Positions 62,521 to 64,000 of a stretch of 64,000 nt of DNA are shown here, one piece after another. The translations under genes and the position numbers were made by a program. Numbering within the stretch: position 1 is the first letter of the stretch; every line of letters begins with the position of its first letter. The notes under the pieces were generated by a model that worked only from the letters and a program-made list of their open reading frames with translations, had not been told where the DNA came from and did not search any database. This DNA is from Mycolicibacter engbaekii (GTDB lineage: Bacteria > Actinomycetota > Actinomycetes > Mycobacteriales > Mycobacteriaceae): assembly GCF_002101585.1 (NCBI RefSeq), contig NZ_LQOT01000025.1, positions 1 to 64,000 on the forward strand. Direction: 5' to 3'.

Positions 62521-63993
62521 CTACCCGACCGGCCACTGCAAGGCTTTGTGCTGCAGGTATTCCGACAGCCCGTACTCGCCGAACTCGCGGCCGATGCCGC
62601 TCTGCTTGTAGCCGCCGAACGGGGAAGCGGGGTTGAGTCCCCCACCGCCGCCGTTGATCACGACCATCCCGGTCCGCAGTCTTCGGGCGACCGCATCGGC
62701 ACGCAGCGGATCCGCCGACCACACCCCGCCCGCCAGACCGTAGCGGCTGTCGTTGGCGATCCGCACCGCGTCGTCGTCATCGGTGAACGGAATCACCACC
62801 GCGACAGGGCCGAAGATCTCCTCCTGCGCGATGCGCATGCTGTTGTCGACACCCACGAACAGCGTCGGCTCGACGTAGTAGCCGCGGTCCAGGTGTGCCG
62901 GGCGCTTGCCGCCGAAGGCGATCTGCGCGCCCTCTTCGACACCGCTGGCGATCAGCGACTCCACCCGCTCGCGCTGCACCTCGCGGATCAGCGGTCCCAT
63001 CATGGTCGCGGTGTCGGACGGATCACCGACGCTGATGAATCCCAGGACGCCGACGATTCGGGCCACCAGATCGTCGTGCAGTGACTCGTGCACCAGAATC
63101 CGGGTCTGCAGGGCACAGCCCTGACCGGCGTGGGTGATGAAGCCGGCCAACACGCCCTGCAGCGCCTTGTCCAGGTCGGCATCGTCGAGCAGGATGTTCG
63201 CCGACTTACCGCCGAGCTCGAGCACCACCTTCTTGATGCTCTCGGCGCCCTGGGTGTAGACCTTGCGGCCGACGGCGTCGGATCCGGTGAAACTGATGAT
63301 GTCCACGCCCGGATGGCGGGTCAACCGCTCGCCCGCGGCGATATCGCCGGTGACGATGTTCAGCACGCCCGGGGGCAGCCCTGCGGCTTCGGCGATCTCA
63401 CCGAGAACCATGGCCTCCAGCGGGGTATAGGGCGAGGACTTGAGCACCGCCGTGCAGCCGGCGGCCAGCGCCGGACCCACCTTGGCCAGGTTCAGCAGGA
63501 AGGGAAAGTTGAACGCGGTGATCAGTGCGGCGACACCGTAGGCTTCGCGCACCGCGACCCCGTGCCCGATGCCCTGGCCGTAGATGGGCGGAACCGGCGC
63601 CTCGAACGAGAACTGGGGTAGCACGCGGTGCACCAGATCGTTGAAGTGGTCGATGGGGGTGCCCACCTGGAGCATGTCGGCCAGCATCCGGGTGGAGCCG
63701 GCCTCGGCGATGTTCAGTTCGACGAGTTCGGCTCTCCGGCGGGTCAGCTCGTCGGCCATCGCCGCCAGGATGCGTCCGCGTTCGGCGGGACGCATTGTGG
63801 GCCAAGGGCCCTCGTCGAAAGCAGTGCGCGCCGCTGCGACGGCGGTGTCGATATCCGCGGTGGTCGCCTGCGGTACCTCGGCAATGATCTCCTCGTTCGC
63901 CGGGTTGACGACCTCGAGGACTTCGCTGCCCGAGCCTTCGACCCACGAGCCGTTGATGAACAGGCCGCGGGCCGGTAGTCGTGTCGTGGTCAC
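62521..63993 (-). CDS. Aldehyde dehydrogenase family protein
   Basis: A 490-residue NAD(P)-dependent aldehyde dehydrogenase: N162 in TAFNFPF, E259 in LELGGKS, catalytic C293 in HAGQGCALQTR, EEIFGPV, and the C-terminal FGGYKQSGIGRE. It oxidises an aldehyde to an acid. It starts at a GTG seven bases before the right edge of the window, so its upstream region and promoter are not visible. The order aldehyde dehydrogenase, ferredoxin, secreted protein suggests a P450-linked oxidation unit extending beyond the window. Confidence 0.93.
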   Translation of the reverse strand: MTTTRLPARGLFINGSWVEGSGSEVLEVVNPANEEIIAEVPQATTADIDTAVAAARTAFDEGPWPTMRPAERGRILAAMADELTRRRAELVELNIAEAGSTRMLADMLQVGTPIDHFNDLVHRVLPQFSFEAPVPPIYGQGIGHGVAVREAYGVAALITAFNFPFLLNLAKVGPALAAGCTAVLKSSPYTPLEAMVLGEIAEAAGLPPGVLNIVTGDIAAGERLTRHPGVDIISFTGSDAVGRKVYTQGAESIKKVVLELGGKSANILLDDADLDKALQGVLAGFITHAGQGCALQTRILVHESLHDDLVARIVGVLGFISVGDPSDTATMMGPLIREVQRERVESLIASGVEEGAQIAFGGKRPAHLDRGYYVEPTLFVGVDNSMRIAQEEIFGPVAVVIPFTDDDDAVRIANDSRYGLAGGVWSADPLRADAVARRLRTGMVVINGGGGGLNPASPFGGYKQSGIGREFGEYGLSEYLQHKALQWPVG

Positions 63994-64000
63994 GGAATCC

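Overview
The window is mycobacterial chromosome. It is very GC-rich and carries a PPE gene, a PGRS-like glycine-rich exported protein, a complete yrbE/mce operon and a DUF3349 gene. From about 10.6 to 47.3 kb its gene order follows the M. tuberculosis stretch from roughly Rv0523c to Rv0566c. Locus-tag comparisons here are from memory, not from a search. A Mycobacterium sensu lato species outside the tuberculosis complex fits, because several genes of that stretch are missing (the PE_PGRS6/fabH pair, galE3, the Rv0539-0541 block, mgtA) and others are inserted or duplicated. No transposase, integrase, CRISPR array or rRNA was seen. No stretch longer than 300 bases lacks a gene; the longest gap is the 215-base divergent interval between menB and menC.

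0-10.2 kb (accessory): end of a membrane protein gene; a secreted GH5 glycosidase with a PGRS-like insert; a copper-exporter operon (small membrane proteins plus a CtpV-like P1B ATPase) with a CsoR-type operator; a three-gene minus-strand unit with an Rv0072/Rv0073-like ABC transporter and a Tat-type esterase; and a PPE-SVP protein ending in a SHOCT-like helix pair.

10.2-18.4 kb: two tandem deazaflavin-type (Ddn-like) proteins diverge from a tightly coupled operon: hemL, a phosphoglycerate-mutase-like protein and the System II cytochrome c maturation set (thioredoxin lipoprotein, CcdA, ResB, CcsA). A MinD-like P-loop protein follows.

18.4-47.3 kb: the menaquinone region. It holds menA, menE, menB, menC, a MenH candidate (bpoC), menD, menG, menJ and the polyprenyl diphosphate synthase grcC1, so most of the pathway except MenF is here. 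Together with hemL and the Ccs genes it reads as a respiratory-cofactor neighbourhood. Interspersed are an MTA phosphorylase, a cutinase, a tandemly duplicated phosphate-permease module, a VOC protein, an SDR, HtpX, a SulP permease, GpsA, a Baeyer-Villiger monooxygenase, YajQ and tRNA-Tyr with a strong terminator. Many genes here show a TANNNT -10 hexamer 6-8 bases before the start codon, which predicts leaderless mRNAs.

47.4-64 kb: an accessory catabolic and import block. An amidohydrolase and two divergent acyl-CoA dehydrogenases, separated by a perfect palindrome, precede a long plus-strand run (ACAD, amidohydrolase, coiled-coil protein, yrbE pair, mceA-F, secreted protein). A minus-strand aldehyde dehydrogenase, ferredoxin and secreted DUF2599-like protein converge on it. 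The arrangement suggests Mce-type import of a hydrophobic compound coupled to beta-oxidation-like degradation.
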